A stretch of DNA of 64,000 nt from positions 1 to 64,000 of the forward strand of contig OMXE01000004.1 in assembly GCA_900314935.1 (NCBI GenBank). Direction: 5' to 3'. A program made the translations under genes and the position numbers. Each line of letters starts with the position of its first letter. Position 1 is the stretch's first letter. The notes beneath the pieces are model-generated. The model saw nothing but the letters and a program-made list of their open reading frames with translations. It searched no databases and had not been told where the DNA came from. Source of the DNA: an uncultured Prevotella sp. (GTDB lineage: Bacteria > Bacteroidota > Bacteroidia > Bacteroidales > Bacteroidaceae). Shown piece after piece: positions 16,112-26,239 of the stretch.

Positions 16112-16882
16112 TTAGCGGATAATACCACGCTTGGAACTCTGCACGAAGTCGATGATATACTGTATCTCGGGTATTAACGGCAGGTTCTTCTTGATCTCCT
16201 CAATTCCTTCAGCCAGTACGCCTTTGCTATACAGCAGACGGTAGGCATCATGAATCAGCGTGATGGTCTCATTGCTGAATCCTCTGCGGCGCAAACCCAC
16301 CAGGTTCACTCCTGCATATCGGATCGGTTCCTTACCGGCGATGATGTAGGGAGGGATATCCTGACTGGTACGACTGCCGCCTTGTACCATCACATAACCG
16401 CCAATGCGGATGAACTGATGGAAGAGGACCGTGGCGGAAATGATGGCATTGTCATCCACCACCACCTCACCGGCAAACTTCGTACTGTTACCAATGATGC
16501 AACCATTACCGATGACACAGTCGTGTGCCACATGCATATTCTCCATCAGCAGGTTATTGGAACCAACAATGGTAGTACCCTTACTGGCTGTTCCCCGTGA
16601 GATGGTTACATTCTCACGGATACTGTTGTTGTCGCCAATCTCGCAGATCGTATCCTCTCCTTGGAATTTCAGATCCTGCGGTTTCGTACTGATGGAAGCA
16701 CCCGGCATGAACTCGTTGTTGTTACCGATGCGCGCACCATAGTTGATGGTCACACTGTTCTGCATCACATTATTGTCACCGATGACGGTGTTCTTGTCGA
16801 TGTAGCAGAACGGACCGATGATATTGCCTTCACCGAGTTTAGCCTCAGGATGGACAAATGCTAAAGGACTGATCTGGTTCAT
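16112..16882 (-). CDS. lpxA: UDP-N-acetylglucosamine acyltransferase
   Basis: First enzyme of lipid A synthesis: transfers an R-3-hydroxyacyl chain from ACP to the 3-OH of UDP-GlcNAc. The 256 residues comprise a left-handed beta-helix of hexapeptide repeats (AKLGEGNIIGPFCYIDKNTV, VIGNGCIIGNSTKFAGEVVV) and a helical C-terminal region (NETITLIHDAYRLLYSKG). The catalytic His motif is NMHVAHDCVIGN. It lies 7 bp after lpxC-fabZ and 2 bp before miaA, in the order lpxD, lpxC-fabZ, lpxA, miaA. Confidence 0.95.
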   Translation of the reverse strand: MNQISPLAFVHPEAKLGEGNIIGPFCYIDKNTVIGDNNVMQNSVTINYGARIGNNNEFMPGASISTKPQDLKFQGEDTICEIGDNNSIRENVTISRGTASKGTTIVGSNNLLMENMHVAHDCVIGNGCIIGNSTKFAGEVVVDDNAIISATVLFHQFIRIGGYVMVQGGSRTSQDIPPYIIAGKEPIRYAGVNLVGLRRRGFSNETITLIHDAYRLLYSKGVLAEGIEEIKKNLPLIPEIQYIIDFVQSSKRGIIR

Positions 16883-16889
16883 ATGCTAT

Positions 16890-18275
16890 TTATTTATTCT
16901 TGACGATTTGGGCAGTAAAGGTGGCCTCGGATACGATGGCGTCACCTACAAACATATAACCTTTCATGGATGAAACACCATGACGTACAGGTGCCAGAAG
17001 GTCAACCTTGAAGATAAGGGTGTCGCCGGGAACCACTTTCTGACGGAACTTCACATCGGTAATCTTCATGAAGTAGGTACTCCAGCGCTCGGGTTCCTCA
17101 ACCGTGTTCAGTACCAACAGACCGCCGCACTGGGCCATGGCTTCAATCTGCAATACGCCGGGCATCACAGGTTCCTGCGGGAAATGTCCTTGGAAGAAAG
17201 GCTCATTACTGGTGATGTTCTTCACACCGACAATGCTGGTAGGACCGATAGAGATCACCTTGTCAACCAGCTGCATGGGATAGCGGTGGGGGAGAAGCTC
17301 ACGGATTCTGTTCACATCCATGATAGGAGCCTCGTTGGGATCGTAGAACGGTGCCTGCACCTCATGCTTACGGATCTCCTTGCGCAACAACCTTGCGAAC
17401 TTGTTGTTGATGGTATGTCCGGGACGGGTAGCGATGATCCTACCTTTGATAGGACGACCGATCAGGGCCATGTCGCCAATAATGTCGAGCAGCTTATGAC
17501 GGGTACATTCGTTCTCCCACATCAACGGCTTGTGCTGGATATAACCAATCTTGGTAGCATCCATGTGAGGAACTTTCAGCACATCAGCCAGATGGTCGAG
17601 CTTCTCCTGTGTCACCTCACGCTCATAGATAACAATAGCGTTATCCAGGTCACCACCCTTGATCAGGTTTGCCTCAAGCAAGGGCATGATATCACGCACA
17701 AAGACGAATGTCCTGGCAGGAGCAATATCTTCGGCAAAGCTCTCAATCTTGTCGAGTGTGGCAAACTGACTGTTGATGAACTTCGACTCGAAGGAGCACA
17801 TGGCGGTAATGGAGAACTCTTCATCAGGTAGTATCGTGACACATGATCCTGTCTCATCATCCTTGATCTCGATCTTATGACGGATGATATAGAAATCCTT
17901 TGGTGCGTTCTGCTCTTCCAGTCCGATCTCAGTGATCTTCTTGACATACATGTCGGCTGAACCGTCAAGAATAGGGAACTCAGGACCGTTCACCTGGATG
18001 AGACAGTTGTCAATACCCAGGGCATAAAGGGCTGCCAGACCATGTTCTACTGTAGATACACGTACATCGCCTTTCCCTAATACTGTTCCACGACGCGTGT
18101 CAACCACATTCTCTGCAACAGCATCGATAATGGGCTCACCCTCCAGGTCGATTCGCTGGATCCTATACCCTGTATTCTCAGGTGCAGGGTTAAATGTTAC
18201 AGTCAGACTCAGACCTGTATGCAGGCCCTTCCCGAAGAGGGAAAAACTACCTTTCAGTGTTTTTTGTTTCAACAT
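16890..18275 (-). CDS. lpxC-fabZ: Bifunctional LpxC deacetylase / FabZ dehydratase
   Basis: Fused enzyme of 461 residues, an arrangement typical of Bacteroidota. The N-terminal part (1-305) is LpxC, the zinc deacetylase committing UDP-acyl-GlcNAc to lipid A. Zinc ligands are His78 (STVEHGLAALYALG), His260 and Asp264 (RHKLLDIIGDMALIG); FPILDGSADMY is the LpxC GSA loop. The C-terminal part (about 315-461) is FabZ, 3-hydroxyacyl-ACP dehydratase. It has active-site His330 (LLPHRYPMQLVD) and Glu378 (QIEAMAQ), with GHFPQEPVMPGV. The fusion couples fatty acid and lipid A flux. It is flanked by lpxD (27 bp upstream) and lpxA (7 bp downstream). Confidence 0.96.
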   Translation of the reverse strand: MLKQKTLKGSFSLFGKGLHTGLSLTVTFNPAPENTGYRIQRIDLEGEPIIDAVAENVVDTRRGTVLGKGDVRVSTVEHGLAALYALGIDNCLIQVNGPEFPILDGSADMYVKKITEIGLEEQNAPKDFYIIRHKIEIKDDETGSCVTILPDEEFSITAMCSFESKFINSQFATLDKIESFAEDIAPARTFVFVRDIMPLLEANLIKGGDLDNAIVIYEREVTQEKLDHLADVLKVPHMDATKIGYIQHKPLMWENECTRHKLLDIIGDMALIGRPIKGRIIATRPGHTINNKFARLLRKEIRKHEVQAPFYDPNEAPIMDVNRIRELLPHRYPMQLVDKVISIGPTSIVGVKNITSNEPFFQGHFPQEPVMPGVLQIEAMAQCGGLLVLNTVEEPERWSTYFMKITDVKFRQKVVPGDTLIFKVDLLAPVRHGVSSMKGYMFVGDAIVSEATFTAQIVKNK

Positions 18276-18302
18276 ATAATGATTCGTTTTATTGATAATC
18301 GT

Positions 18303-19283
18303 TTATAACCGGCTCTTCAACTCATCCACCTCTTTCTGGAGGTCGTTCAGTTGCTTGTAGATATCCGGGAGTTTCTTAAATAGTACGCTTGATTTGAAGA
18401 AGTTCTTGGGCTCGATGGCAGGACTGCCAATCAGACTCTGGTTGCCTTTCACGCTGCTGTTCACGCCGCACTGGGCACCCACGAATGTCTTGTCACCTAC
18501 CGTGATATGTCCTGCAAAGCCTGCCTGACCGCCGAACATACACCATTTACCGACCTTCGTACTGCCGGCAATGCCCACCTGGGCCGACATCACGGTGTTC
18601 TCACCAACTTCCACGTTATGGGCAATCTGCACCAGGTTGTCCAGCTTCACACCTTTGTGAATGATGGTACTGCCCATGGTAGAGCGGTCCACACAGGTGT
18701 TGGCACCAATCTCCACATCGTCCTCGATAATCACATTACCGATCTGTGGGATCTTATCGTAACCATCTGTATTGGGAGCAAAGCCGAAGCCATCTGCACC
18801 AATGACCGATCCGGCATGAATCGTTACACGGTTACCAATCTGGCAGTCGTGATAGATCGTTACATGAGGATAGATACGTGTGTTGTCACCAATCACCACA
18901 TTGTCACCGATGCAGGCAAAGGGAGCAATGTAGCAGTCTTTTCCGATCTTTGCAGAAGCAGAAACAAAAGCCAGCGGATCAATACCGGTCTTCTTGGGCT
19001 TCATGCTCTCGTACAGCTGCAACAGCTTGGCCACACTCTCGTATGCGTTCTTCACGCGGATGAGGGTAGCACTAACGGGTTTTTCCAACGCTACATCTTC
19101 GTTGATCAAGACAACGCTTGATTTCGTTTCATAAATATAATGCAAGTATTTGGGATTGGATAAGAATGAGATAGCACCTGCCTTACCTTCTTCGATCTTG
19201 GCGAATGTGTTAATGGCCACATTCTCATCACCTTCTACTCGACCTTGAATAAGCTCAGCGATTTGTTTTGCTGTAAACTCCAT
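18303..19283 (-). CDS. lpxD: UDP-3-O-acylglucosamine N-acyltransferase
   Basis: Third enzyme of lipid A synthesis: adds the N-linked hydroxyacyl chain to UDP-3-O-acyl-glucosamine. The 326 residues have an N-terminal uridine-binding domain ([34 protein letters not shown]). A long hexapeptide beta-helix follows, with [20 protein letters not shown] and catalytic His in [18 protein letters not shown]-terminal coiled-coil-like helix ([22 protein letters not shown]) closes the trimer. It is first of the lipid A genes and has a promoter box 25 bp upstream, so the run lpxD, lpxC-fabZ, lpxA, miaA probably starts here. Confidence 0.95.
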   Translation of the reverse strand: MEFTAKQIAELIQGRVEGDENVAINTFAKIEEGKAGAISFLSNPKYLHYIYETKSSVVLINEDVALEKPVSATLIRVKNAYESVAKLLQLYESMKPKKTGIDPLAFVSASAKIGKDCYIAPFACIGDNVVIGDNTRIYPHVTIYHDCQIGNRVTIHAGSVIGADGFGFAPNTDGYDKIPQIGNVIIEDDVEIGANTCVDRSTMGSTIIHKGVKLDNLVQIAHNVEVGENTVMSAQVGIAGSTKVGKWCMFGGQAGFAGHITVGDKTFVGAQCGVNSSVKGNQSLIGSPAIEPKNFFKSSVLFKKLPDIYKQLNDLQKEVDELKSRL

Positions 19284-19307
19284 AACGTTATTTATTTATT
19301 ATTCGTG

Positions 19308-19315
19308 CAAAGTTA
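19308..19315 (-). promoter_or_regulatory. -7 box of the lipid A run
   Basis: TAACTTTG on the minus strand. Transcription would start near 19301, about 18 nt before lpxD. No TTTG at the -33 position is visible. It lies in the 43-bp gap after the HD hydrolase gene. Confidence 0.5.
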
Positions 19316-19326
19316 ATGAAAAAAAC

Positions 19327-20547
19327 TCATAATCGTTGATAACAGAGATAATATTTGCGAATTTTTTTCGATAATAGACCAATATTTAAGATTTCTGAAC
19401 TATCTGCGATATCCCGTATCGTACCGTCTTTGTAAAGAATACCGATACGGTCGTCGTTCACATCATACATGTCTTTCTGTATCACACTGACGTTCATCAG
19501 GTAGTGTGCATCCTCCTCTGCAATACCGGTCTTCTTGGAGATCTGCTTGCGCAAATCATCCAGTCGTTCCTCTGAAATGGGGTTCTCATGAACCTCTACC
19601 TGGAAGATATTCCTGTTGATGAGATTATTGGCAAGGATTGACAAGATTTTATCATGACTGTTCATCCATACCTTGATGGCACTCCAGATGTCATTATCAT
19701 CCAGCATCTCATAGTTGCGCAACGCTTCCTCGTGTTGACTGAACCACGCCGCATCTACCTCGTTGGAGAGGAAGTATTGCAGCGATGGGGGAGCAAAGAC
19801 CGCTTCTCCGTTCATGGCAAGATACTTGGCACGCAGTAAGGTGTTCACCAATACTTTCTCGCAGGCAACGGCGGTCTTATGCAGGTAAACCTGCCAATAC
19901 ATCAACCGTCGTGTTGTCAGGAAATTTTCAATGGAATAGATGCCTTTGGAGTTAACGACTAACTTATCGTCAACCACATCCAGCATCTTGATGATGCGGG
20001 CAGAACCGATGTTTCCTTCGGTGACACCCGTGAAGAACGAGTCGCGCCGGAGGTAATCAAGACGATCCACATCCAGCTGACTGCTGATGAGCTGATGCAA
20101 GAAACGCTTGGGATACTCGTCCTTGAAGATCATCAGGGCAAGGTTCAACGCCCCGTTCATCTCCTGGTTGATCTGTTCCATCATCAGTAACGAGATCTCC
20201 TCATGGGTGATACCATGTATCAGCGTGTTCTCCAAGACGTGCGAGAAGGGACCATGACCGATATCGTGCATCAGGATGGCCGCTTCAACCGCTTCCTCCT
20301 CACTGTCGAAGATATAGATTCCTTTCTGCTGTAACGAGGTAATGGCCTCACTCATCAGATGGAAGGCACCGATGGAATGCTGGAAGCGCGTGTGTTGGGC
20401 GGCAGGATAAACGACAGAAGCCAATCCGAGCTGTTTGATACGTGTGAGTCGTTGCATCAGCGGGTGCTGTACGATTTGCAACAGCGGTCCACGCGGTATC
20501 TTGATAAAACCGAATACCGGATCGTTGATAATCTTACTGTCGTTCAT
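19327..20547 (-). CDS. HD-domain phosphohydrolase
   Basis: A 406-residue HD-superfamily metal-dependent hydrolase of the deoxyguanosinetriphosphatase-like group. Metal-binding elements are HTRFQHSIGAFHLM (His with R), AAILMHDIGHGPFSHVLENT (the HD dyad) and SQLDVDRLDYLRRDSFFTG (distal Asp). The probable substrate is a nucleoside triphosphate, but the family is broad. It is the last gene of the run that starts at phoH, 12 bp after pyrF. Widespread in Bacteroidota; no specific role is visible from context. Confidence 0.85.
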   Translation of the reverse strand: MNDSKIINDPVFGFIKIPRGPLLQIVQHPLMQRLTRIKQLGLASVVYPAAQHTRFQHSIGAFHLMSEAITSLQQKGIYIFDSEEEAVEAAILMHDIGHGPFSHVLENTLIHGITHEEISLLMMEQINQEMNGALNLALMIFKDEYPKRFLHQLISSQLDVDRLDYLRRDSFFTGVTEGNIGSARIIKMLDVVDDKLVVNSKGIYSIENFLTTRRLMYWQVYLHKTAVACEKVLVNTLLRAKYLAMNGEAVFAPPSLQYFLSNEVDAAWFSQHEEALRNYEMLDDNDIWSAIKVWMNSHDKILSILANNLINRNIFQVEVHENPISEERLDDLRKQISKKTGIAEEDAHYLMNVSVIQKDMYDVNDDRIGILYKDGTIRDIADSSEILNIGLLSKKIRKYYLCYQRL

Positions 20548-20559
20548 GTCATATACCCA

Positions 20560-21387
20560 TCAAAAGCCTATATTCTTTAATTCCTCAGCCATCTCCTGCT
20601 GCAGTTCACGTGCCTTGTTTCCAGCTATCTCGGCAAAGTGATCGTCGTTGGAAGCATAGATAATACCACGGGAAGAGTTCACCAGCAGACCGCAGTCCTT
20701 ATTCATACCATACTTGCATACTTCATGCAGACTACCTCCCTGAGCACCTACACCAGGTACGAGGAGGAAATGGTCGGGAGCCACCTTGCGGATATCCTCG
20801 AACATACGACCTTGTGTGGCGCCTACCACATACATCATGTTCTCGATGGTTCCCCATTCCTGCGATTTCTTGATCACCTTCTCAAAGAGACGTTCACCTT
20901 GTGCATCTTCCGTGAGCTGGAAGTCGTGGGAACCCTTATTACTGGTCAGTGCCAGCAGTACCACCCATTTGCCTTCATACTGCAGGAAGGGTGTTACTGA
21001 ATCCTCTCCCATATAGGGTGCCACGGTAAGGGCATCAACATCATACTCATCGAAGAAGGTGCGGGCGTACATCTGTGACGTATTACCGATATCGCCACGT
21101 TTGGCATCAGCAATGATCAGATGGTGCGGATGCGTCTCCTTCAAGTACTTACAGGTCTTGACAAAGGCCTCCAGTCCCTTCAGTCCGTAGGCCTCATAGA
21201 AAGCCAGGTTCGGTTTATAAGCCACGCAATAGGGTGCTGTAGCATCGATGATGGCTTTGTTGAACTCAAAGATCGGGTCGTGCAGGTCGAAAACGCACTG
21301 GGGCATCTTCTTCGGATCTGTATCAAGACCCACGCAGAGGAAGCTCTTCTTCTGCTTGATTTGTCTGATTAGTTCTTCTCTGTTCAT
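20560..21387 (-). CDS. pyrF: Orotidine 5'-phosphate decarboxylase
   Basis: Final step of UMP synthesis: decarboxylates OMP. The 275 residues fit the longer (type 2) bacterial family. Motifs are [14 protein letters not shown] at the N-terminus, [12 protein letters not shown], and [20 protein letters not shown], with the Asp-Lys-x-x-Asp catalytic array. [10 protein letters not shown] and [12 protein letters not shown] bind phosphate. The ATG at MNREEL was chosen; a TTG two codons upstream is possible. It lies 10 bp after prfA and 12 bp before the HD gene. Confidence 0.94.
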   Translation of the reverse strand: MNREELIRQIKQKKSFLCVGLDTDPKKMPQCVFDLHDPIFEFNKAIIDATAPYCVAYKPNLAFYEAYGLKGLEAFVKTCKYLKETHPHHLIIADAKRGDIGNTSQMYARTFFDEYDVDALTVAPYMGEDSVTPFLQYEGKWVVLLALTSNKGSHDFQLTEDAQGERLFEKVIKKSQEWGTIENMMYVVGATQGRMFEDIRKVAPDHFLLVPGVGAQGGSLHEVCKYGMNKDCGLLVNSSRGIIYASNDDHFAEIAGNKARELQQEMAEELKNIGF

Positions 21388-21397
21388 AATCAATTCT

Positions 21398-22507
21398 TTA
21401 TAGTTCGTTTTCTTTCATTCTCTCGGCATTCTCTGCCACGGTAAGCGCATCAATCATGTCCTGGATATCTCCACCCAGGAAACCTTGCAGATCGTGCGTG
21501 GTATAACCGATACGATGATCCGTTACTCGTCCTTGCGGGAAGTTGTATGTACGGATCTTGGCAGAGCGGTCGCCAGTAGAAACCAGCGTCTTTCGTCTTG
21601 AAGCGATATCATCCATGTATTTCTGGTGCTCCTTATCATATATAAAGGTATAGAGACGAGACAATGCACGTTCCTTGTTCTTCGGCTGGTCGCGCGTCTC
21701 TGTACACTCGATGAGAATCTCCTCGGTCTCACCCGTATTGGGATTCTTCCACATATAACGCAGACGAACACCTGATTCCACCTTATTCACGTTCTGACCG
21801 CCGGCACCGGAGCTACGGAAAGTATCCCACTTGATCTCACCTTCGTTGATGTGTACCTCAAACTTATCAGCTTCAGGAAGGACGGCCACGGTGGCAGCAC
21901 TGGTATGCATACGACCTTGCGTCTCGGTGGCAGGCACACGCTGTACACGATGCACACCACTTTCGTACTTGAGCGTACCATATACATCTGCACCACTAAC
22001 GGCGAAGTCGATCTCCTTGTAACCACCCACAGCGCCCTCGCTGACGCTGGTCACAGAAAGGTTCCAACCTTTGGAATCGCAGAAGCTCTTGTACATCTTG
22101 AACAGGTCGCCGGCAAACAGACAGGCTTCGTCACCACCTGTTCCAGCACGGATTTCCATCTGTACATTCTTTGCGTCCTCAGGATCCTTGGGAATCAACG
22201 CCAGCTTGATTTCCTCTTCCAACTGGGGTTGCAGATCCTCATTTAACGACAGCTCCTCGCGAGCCATCTCCTTCATCTCGGGATCGTCCTCGTTGGCCAG
22301 GATGTCCTTGGCTTCCTTGATGGCATTCAGACAAGCAATATAACGTTTGCGGACATCCATAATGTCACCAAGGTCCTTATATTCCTTTGTTAATCGTACA
22401 AAACGATTCTGGTCGGCTATCACCTCAGGGTCGGTAATCAGTGTTGATACCTCCTCAAAGCGAGCCTCCAGACCGTCGAGTTTCTGTAATATTGAATTAT
22501 TCTCCAT
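21398..22507 (-). CDS. prfA: Peptide chain release factor 1
   Basis: Releases finished proteins at UAA and UAG codons. The 369 residues include the GGQ catalytic motif at 236-238 ([17 protein letters not shown]) and the codon-recognition loop, seen as [19 protein letters not shown] with PxT (PAT) as in RF1. [17 protein letters not shown] is the C-terminal signature. It overlaps the upstream secreted-protein gene by 11 bp and precedes pyrF by 10 bp. Confidence 0.95.
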   Translation of the reverse strand: MENNSILQKLDGLEARFEEVSTLITDPEVIADQNRFVRLTKEYKDLGDIMDVRKRYIACLNAIKEAKDILANEDDPEMKEMAREELSLNEDLQPQLEEEIKLALIPKDPEDAKNVQMEIRAGTGGDEACLFAGDLFKMYKSFCDSKGWNLSVTSVSEGAVGGYKEIDFAVSGADVYGTLKYESGVHRVQRVPATETQGRMHTSAATVAVLPEADKFEVHINEGEIKWDTFRSSGAGGQNVNKVESGVRLRYMWKNPNTGETEEILIECTETRDQPKNKERALSRLYTFIYDKEHQKYMDDIASRRKTLVSTGDRSAKIRTYNFPQGRVTDHRIGYTTHDLQGFLGGDIQDMIDALTVAENAERMKENEL

Positions 22508-23240
22508 TATATACCTTATATGTTTTCGTTGCTTCTTTCACGATGTAGAATCCCTTGGGCAGTCCGCTCAATACAGACTTGATGGATTCTCCCGTCTGCG
22601 GAATACGCTTGATCAGTGTTCCATTCAAATTGTAGATGCACAGATCGCGGATGGGGGAGTCAATGTCATGATCCGTAATACCCGTTGAAATGGCATTGGA
22701 TTCTTCTGGCCAGAAGGTGGCGATGTAGTTAAACCCCATATATGGCGCGGCAAGATCATATGTCTCTCCCCATTTTACCATCCCATTGAAATTTCCCTCA
22801 GCTACAGTGACTTCCGTTCCATTTACTTTAAGAACAACAACAGAATGACTATTTTTAAACAATCGCACACCATCACCAACATGTATCTTTGGTAGATTAT
22901 CGTATGAACCGTTAACGATACGAATGGGATACTCATAGTTGGAGGCATACTCCATCATGTCAATCATAAAGGCATGACAACCTTTTCCTCCATAATAGCC
23001 AGGGCTAGAACCATTGAATACGACAGTATTGGAGTAAATATGCGAGTTGTCCCATGGTGTTCCCTCTCTATAGCCATCCATATCCTTTCGACTCATCAAT
23101 CGTTCGTATACTTCCTGCTCATTCAAAGGTTTTTGTGCCAATGATGGCAGAGCAGAAGCGACAACGATGAGTGAGATGATTATCCTGTGCAATCTTTTAA
23201 TGCTACGCGAAGCGTATTGATTCTTCATTCTGTTGTGCAT
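22497..23240 (-). CDS. Secreted CHAP/amidase-like protein with sorting-type tail
   Basis: A 247-residue exported protein. The signal peptide ends near LPSLAQ. The middle has GGKGCHAFMIDMM and, about 55 residues later, NSHSVVVLKVNG and VAEGNFNG. This spacing of Cys and His is reminiscent of CHAP or NlpC/P60 cysteine peptidases acting on peptidoglycan, but no assignment is certain. The C-terminus (LCIYNLNGTLIKRIP ... [19 protein letters not shown]) has the form of a type IX-secretion-style C-terminal domain. Its ATG overlaps the purM stop by one base (TAATG) and its end overlaps prfA by 11 bp, so it is embedded in a housekeeping run. The middle is more AT-rich than its neighbours. A start four codons in (MKNQYAS) is possible. 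Confidence 0.72.
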   Translation of the reverse strand: MHNRMKNQYASRSIKRLHRIIISLIVVASALPSLAQKPLNEQEVYERLMSRKDMDGYREGTPWDNSHIYSNTVVFNGSSPGYYGGKGCHAFMIDMMEYASNYEYPIRIVNGSYDNLPKIHVGDGVRLFKNSHSVVVLKVNGTEVTVAEGNFNGMVKWGETYDLAAPYMGFNYIATFWPEESNAISTGITDHDIDSPIRDLCIYNLNGTLIKRIPQTGESIKSVLSGLPKGFYIVKEATKTYKVYNGE

Positions 23241-24412
23241 TAATAGTTGAACGTGCCGAACTCACTTTGGATGGTGAGTGAGCGTGTTCCTTCTTCTATA
23301 TGACCGATGATCTGGGCATCGATGTTGAACGACTTGGAAATCTCGATGACACGTTCTGCCATCTCTGGCTGTACATAGATCTCCATGCGGTGGCCCATGT
23401 TGAACACCTGGTACATCTCTCGCCAATCTGTACCGCTCTGCTCTTTGATCAAACGGAAGAGTGGGGGAACAGGGAACATGTTGTCCTTTACTACACGACA
23501 GTTGTCACCCACGAAGTGAAGCACCTTGGTCTGGGCACCACCAGTACAGTGAACCATACCATGAATCTGTGGTCGTATCTCGTCTAAGAGTTTCTTGATC
23601 ACAGGAGCATAGGTTCTTGTGGGAGAAAGGACTAATTCACCTGCCGTAACGGTCCTGCCGTCATCTGTCTGTACAGGTGTATCCAATCTGCACCCACCAC
23701 TATATACCAGCTCTTCAGGCACCTGATGGTCGTAACTCTCGGGGTACTTCTCAGCCAGGTATTTGCTGAACACATCATGGCGGGCGGAGGTAAGACCGTT
23801 ACTACCCATGCCGCCATTATAACGCTTCTCGTAGGAAGCCTGTCCGGTGCTGCTCAATCCTACGATGACATCACCAGGACGGATGTTCGCATTGTCAATC
23901 ACATCACTGCGTTTCATACGACAGGTTACGGTAGAATCCACGATGATGGTCCGTACCAAGTCACCTACATCGGCGGTCTCACCGCCAGTAGGATAGATAC
24001 CCACACCCATCTCACGCAGTTCTGCCAGCAGTTCATCCGTACCATTGATAACTGCCGATATCACCTCTCCAGGAATCAGCATCTTGTTCCGTCCGATGGT
24101 GCTGCTCACCAAGATGTTATCCACAGCACCCACGCAGAGCAGGTCGTCGGTGTTCATCACAATCGCATCCTGCGCAATACCTTTCCATACGGAGAGGTCA
24201 CCCGTTTCCTTCCAATACATGTAAGCCAGACTGGATTTTGTGCCAGCGCCATCAGCATGCATGATATTGCAGTATTCAGGATCGCCTCCCAGAATATCGG
24301 GAATGATCTTGCAGAATGCTTGTGGGAAGATACCCTTATCTATGTTCTTAATGGCGTTATGTACGTCTTCTTTCGCCGCACTCACGCCACGCATCATATA
24401 TCTGTTGTCCAC
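23240..24412 (-). CDS. purM: AIR synthetase (FGAM cyclo-ligase)
   Basis: Fifth step of purine synthesis: ATP-driven ring closure of FGAM to AIR. 390 residues, the long Bacteroidota form. Motifs are MHADGAGTKSSLAYMY (AIRS N-terminal DGAGTK), MNTDDLLCVGA, YPTGGETADVGDLV and HCTGGAQTKVLHF. The start is GTG (MDNRYMMRGVSAAKEDVHN); ATGs five and six codons later would cut into the conserved RGVSAAKEDVHN lead. It ends in a TAATG overlap with the CHAP-like gene and follows lemA by 29 bp. Confidence 0.93.
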   Translation of the reverse strand: MDNRYMMRGVSAAKEDVHNAIKNIDKGIFPQAFCKIIPDILGGDPEYCNIMHADGAGTKSSLAYMYWKETGDLSVWKGIAQDAIVMNTDDLLCVGAVDNILVSSTIGRNKMLIPGEVISAVINGTDELLAELREMGVGIYPTGGETADVGDLVRTIIVDSTVTCRMKRSDVIDNANIRPGDVIVGLSSTGQASYEKRYNGGMGSNGLTSARHDVFSKYLAEKYPESYDHQVPEELVYSGGCRLDTPVQTDDGRTVTAGELVLSPTRTYAPVIKKLLDEIRPQIHGMVHCTGGAQTKVLHFVGDNCRVVKDNMFPVPPLFRLIKEQSGTDWREMYQVFNMGHRMEIYVQPEMAERVIEISKSFNIDAQIIGHIEEGTRSLTIQSEFGTFNY

Positions 24413-24441
24413 TTATCGAATTGAAAAATAATGACTATCAA

Positions 24442-25029
24442 CTAGAATTTTACTTCGGGGGCTTTCTGTGCAGCAGCATCGGCCTCGAACTTATCCATAC
24501 GACTGAATCCGAACAGTCCTGCAAAGATGTTGTTGGGGAAGGAACGGATGCCTGTGTTGTATGCCTGAACAGCATCGTTGAAAGAGTTACGAGCTGTGTT
24601 GATACGGTTTTCAGTACCCTCGAGCTGTACCTGCAGATCCTTGAAGTTTTCGTTAGCTTTCAAGTCGGGATAAGCCTCACCCACAGCAATCAGTCGACCG
24701 AGCGCTGAAGTAAGTTCACCCTGTGCAGCCTGGAACTCCTGGAGTTTCTCGGGAGTGAGATTGGTAGGATCCACTGTAATCTGAGTAGCCTTTGCACGTG
24801 CTTCCACCACATTCTCGAAAGTCTCCTGCTCATGCTTAGCATAACCCTTCACGGTTTCCACCAGATTAGGAATCAGGTCGGCACGACGCTGATAAGCGCT
24901 CTGCACATTTGCCCAAGCCTTGGTTGCTGCTTCCTGATTACTTACCATGCCATTATAAGCACCTTTTGCCCATAAACAACAGAGAATAATCAATACGATA
25001 ATCCCTAAGATTCCATAACTCTTTTTCAT
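24442..25029 (-). CDS. lemA: LemA family protein
   Basis: A 195-residue membrane-anchored helical-bundle protein. One N-terminal membrane helix (YGILGIIVLIILCCLWAKG) is followed by the family lead YNGMVSNQEAATKAWANVQSAYQRRADLIPNLV (seen in parts, with RR-x-DLIPNLV), then coiled helices. The end is SFPNNIFAGLFGF. Function is not settled; LemA genes pair with TPM-domain genes across bacteria, as here (51 bp apart). Confidence 0.9.
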   Translation of the reverse strand: MKKSYGILGIIVLIILCCLWAKGAYNGMVSNQEAATKAWANVQSAYQRRADLIPNLVETVKGYAKHEQETFENVVEARAKATQITVDPTNLTPEKLQEFQAAQGELTSALGRLIAVGEAYPDLKANENFKDLQVQLEGTENRINTARNSFNDAVQAYNTGIRSFPNNIFAGLFGFSRMDKFEADAAAQKAPEVKF

Positions 25030-25080
25030 AATCGTTCTATTTTAATTGTTATACATATATTTCTTTATTGAACAGGTATC

Positions 25081-26220
25081 TTACCAGCCGCCTCCGGCAC
25101 CGCCACCACCGAAGCTACCGCCTCCGTAGCCGCCACCGAATCCGCCGCCAAAGCCTCCTCCCCATGAGGAGCCCCAGCTACCAGAGCCGCCACCCATACG
25201 GGAACGTCCGAATCCGGTATAGCCGGTTCCGCTGGTACGCACATCCAGCCACTTGTACTTCTCGTTCATCAGTCCGTAGATGATCAGACATAACACCGTG
25301 ATGAAGGAAGACATCATCATGGGGAAGTCGGCCGGATCCTCTGCCTTACCAATGGTTAGGTCATCTTCAGAAGGTCCTTCGAGAATACGTTTCTCCACCG
25401 TGAGTGCATACGTGGCCTTGACCAGTGAGAGCATAGCGCCATCTGGGTTTTCCTCCCGCATATACGGTGTGAGATACGTACGAGCCAGTCGTCCGCACTC
25501 CGCATCCGTCAGGTCACTCTCAAGTCCTCTACCAGGCGCAATGAAGTATTTATGGTCCTGATAAGACACCACGATAACGAGTCCGCGGTTCGTTTCTTTC
25601 TTACCTACACCATATTTATTACCCACATCCTGCGCCATACGGAACGCATCCTGGTTCTCGATATAGTTCACGATGATGACTGCCGATTCTATTCCCACCT
25701 TCTTATCAAGGTCAAAGAGAATACTGTTCAGGGAATCCACCGTTTCCTGTCGGATTACTGAATCGGGATTGGAAACATACAGTCGTCCGTCGGTAAGGTG
25801 GGGCAGGGGGATGTTGTCGGCATTCCACACCGTAGAGTGTTCGTTCAGCGCAATACTGTCGGAGCTCAACATATAGCTGCAAGAGCCGAAGTTGCTGAGC
25901 ATAATTCCCCAGAACAGAGCACCATAGAACAGTTTGTTGAACTTGAATGACGGGAGTTTAGGATCGTCTCCCTTCTTCTTCTTTCCTGTGTGGTTCTGCA
26001 TGTAAGCCTCGTCGAGCTTGGTCAGACTGGGACTCTTCACCCGATGGACGAACAGATACCACACACCAAACACAAGAGCGGTAAGACCAAATAGCAGGAA
26101 TGCCACTTGTGTATAGCTCATGTCTTCACCGAACACGCTGGTAAGGATCTGATTGATGATGATTCCTCCCACCAATGCAATACCTACGATGAAGTATATA
26201 GATGTTGTGCTCTTGTTCAT
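25081..26220 (-). CDS. TPM-domain membrane protein with glycine-rich tail
   Basis: 379 residues. Membrane helices are near residues 7-25 and 37-57, probably 98-115, and about 303-320. The TPM (YgcG/TLP18.3/Psb32) domain lies between (about 130-290): LFDLDKKVGIESAVIIVNYIENQ, GNKYGVGKKETNRGLVIVVS and YFIAPGRGLESDLTDAE. The C-terminus is a Gly/Ser/aromatic tail ending in GGGSFGGGGAGGGW, common in the family. It is paired with lemA and likely acts in the cell envelope. It is 19 bp downstream of aroE. Confidence 0.88.
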   Translation of the reverse strand: MNKSTTSIYFIVGIALVGGIIINQILTSVFGEDMSYTQVAFLLFGLTALVFGVWYLFVHRVKSPSLTKLDEAYMQNHTGKKKKGDDPKLPSFKFNKLFYGALFWGIMLSNFGSCSYMLSSDSIALNEHSTVWNADNIPLPHLTDGRLYVSNPDSVIRQETVDSLNSILFDLDKKVGIESAVIIVNYIENQDAFRMAQDVGNKYGVGKKETNRGLVIVVSYQDHKYFIAPGRGLESDLTDAECGRLARTYLTPYMREENPDGAMLSLVKATYALTVEKRILEGPSEDDLTIGKAEDPADFPMMMSSFITVLCLIIYGLMNEKYKWLDVRTSGTGYTGFGRSRMGGGSGSWGSSWGGGFGGGFGGGYGGGSFGGGGAGGGW

Positions 26221-26239
26221 TTCTCAGGTTATCGGTTTA

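Noticed and set aside
16980..17831. Long plus-strand open frame opposite lpxC-fabZ
   Set aside because: It is the antisense shadow of a gene with complete LpxC and FabZ motifs, and shows no recognisable protein features of its own.
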